Shown in pieces: positions 4,956 through 5,340 of a DNA stretch of 5,340 nucleotides. Position 1 is the first letter of the stretch. Every line of letters begins with the position of its first letter. Source of the DNA: Chloroflexota bacterium (GTDB lineage Bacteria; Chloroflexota; Dehalococcoidia; UBA3495); assembly GCA_022576105.1 (NCBI GenBank), contig JACZRM010000140.1, forward strand, positions 1-5,340. Reading direction: 5' to 3'. The notes beneath the pieces are model-generated. The model ran no database searches. It was not told the origin of the DNA and was given only the letters and a program-made list of their open reading frames with translations. The position numbers and the translations under genes are program-made.

Positions 4956-5119
4956 CCAATTGCCAAATCCAGTGACCTCATCGGGTCACATTCATCTTAT
5001 TTGTCCTTGCTCTACCGGGCAAATAGGAAGGCCCCCGGATTCACCGGCAGCTCTGCATCCTGACCCCAATGGTTTGGAAAACCACACCGGCTATTACCGC
5101 CAGCGGAGTCACTATCGGC
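4956..5119. other. Intergenic region with three further small hairpins
   Basis: No gene is seen between the terminator and the CoxS-like stop codon. Small inverted repeats are present: GTGACC/GGTCAC (4972-4977 and 4984-4989, loop TCATCG); TATTTGTCC/GGGCAAATA (4998-5006 and 5017-5025, one T-G wobble, loop of ten); and TGGTTT/AAACCA (5070-5075 and 5079-5084, loop GGA). The middle one pairs better in plus-strand RNA. Together they would form a structured 3' untranslated region of the CoxS transcript, or an unrecognised RNA. No family could be assigned. A plus-strand open frame here has no coding character and is the shadow of the CoxS-like gene. Confidence 0.35.
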
Positions 5120-5340
5120 CTAAGCCTTCATCTTCTGCCCGGCATCCATCACCGCGCGGATTATCTTGTCGTAGCCGGTGCAGCGGCAAAGGTTGCCAGC
5201 CAGCCAATGGCGTATCCGACCCTCGTCGGCGTCGGGTTCCTCATCCAGCAGCGCCTTGGTCGCGACGATGAATCCCGGCGTACAGATACCACACTGGAGG
5301 GCTGCGTGTTCCAGAAAGGCCTGCTGTACCGGATGCAGTC
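5120..5340 (-). CDS. [2Fe-2S] subunit of a molybdenum hydroxylase (CoxS/XdhC-like), C-terminal part
   Basis: The frame is open from the right edge to a TAG at 5122-5120, giving 72 C-terminal residues; the start is outside the window. It contains LQCGICTPGF and GNLCRCTGYDKI, with cysteines spaced C-x2-C-x31-C-x-C, the exact signature of the C-terminal [2Fe-2S] domain in the small subunit of carbon monoxide dehydrogenases and xanthine or aldehyde oxidases. This all-helical domain carries electrons from the molybdenum centre in the large subunit. The family is usually about 155-170 residues, so roughly the N-terminal half (a plant-type ferredoxin domain) is missing here through window truncation, not decay. 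The large and FAD-binding subunits are probably further right. The terminator at 4921-4955 closes this unit. The actual substrate (CO, purine, aldehyde or other) cannot be told from this subunit. Confidence 0.93.
   Translation of the reverse strand, partial: LHPVQQAFLEHAALQCGICTPGFIVATKALLDEEPDADEGRIRHWLAGNLCRCTGYDKIIRAVMDAGQKMKA

Noticed and set aside
4939..5271. Plus-strand 110-residue frame at the right end
   Set aside because: It overlaps the CoxS-like gene in antisense, is Pro/Ser/Arg-rich with no domain, and crosses the terminator palindrome.

Overview
The window reads as ordinary bacterial chromosome with moderately high G+C (about 57% in one line sampled from the core genes, about 47% in one line from the first gene). 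GTG and TTG starts, Shine-Dalgarno-like sites, sigma70-type promoters and short intergenic gaps all fit Bacteria. The gene mix is PduO-type cobalamin adenosyltransferase, HisH, HisA, a NUDIX hydrolase, a GNAT acetyltransferase, a MoaD/ThiS-like sulfur carrier and the [2Fe-2S] subunit of a molybdenum hydroxylase. My impression is a Chloroflexota-like lineage (Dehalococcoidia or SAR202 type), but this is a weak inference from recall and cannot be proven here.

Plus strand, left half: an isolated NYN-domain (LabA/DUF88-like) putative ribonuclease (79-741) is followed by a 195-base gap. That gap holds a good extended -10 promoter and leads to a cobalamin adenosyltransferase (937-1548) that begins with 15 consecutive serines. 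A block of 13-base tandem repeats (1577-1691) separates it from hisH (1717-2382) and hisA (2441-3166), two steps of histidine synthesis. HisH feeds ammonia to HisF, which is not in the window; HisA makes the substrate of HisF.

Minus strand, right half, read from high to low coordinates: the C-terminal 72 residues of a CoxS/XdhC-like [2Fe-2S] subunit (5120-5340, cut by the window edge); a gap ending in a perfect 28-base palindrome plus T-tract that looks like an intrinsic terminator; a MoaD/ThiS-like protein (4404-4832) whose diglycine is followed by an unexpected 55-residue tail; then a NUDIX hydrolase (3907-4404) and a GNAT acetyltransferase (3199-3906) joined stop-to-start. A near-consensus promoter (TTGACT, 17 bases, TACAAT) lies inside the MoaD tail and points at the NUDIX-GNAT pair. 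The hisA and GNAT genes converge at 3167-3198.

The most distinctive theme is sequence slippage. Three unrelated short tandem repeats with different periods (9-base poly-serine, 13-base intergenic, 12-base tetrapeptide in the GNAT) occur within 2.8 kb. I see no clear new defence or mobile system. The best candidates for follow-up are the tailed MoaD with its embedded promoter, and the three expanded repeats.
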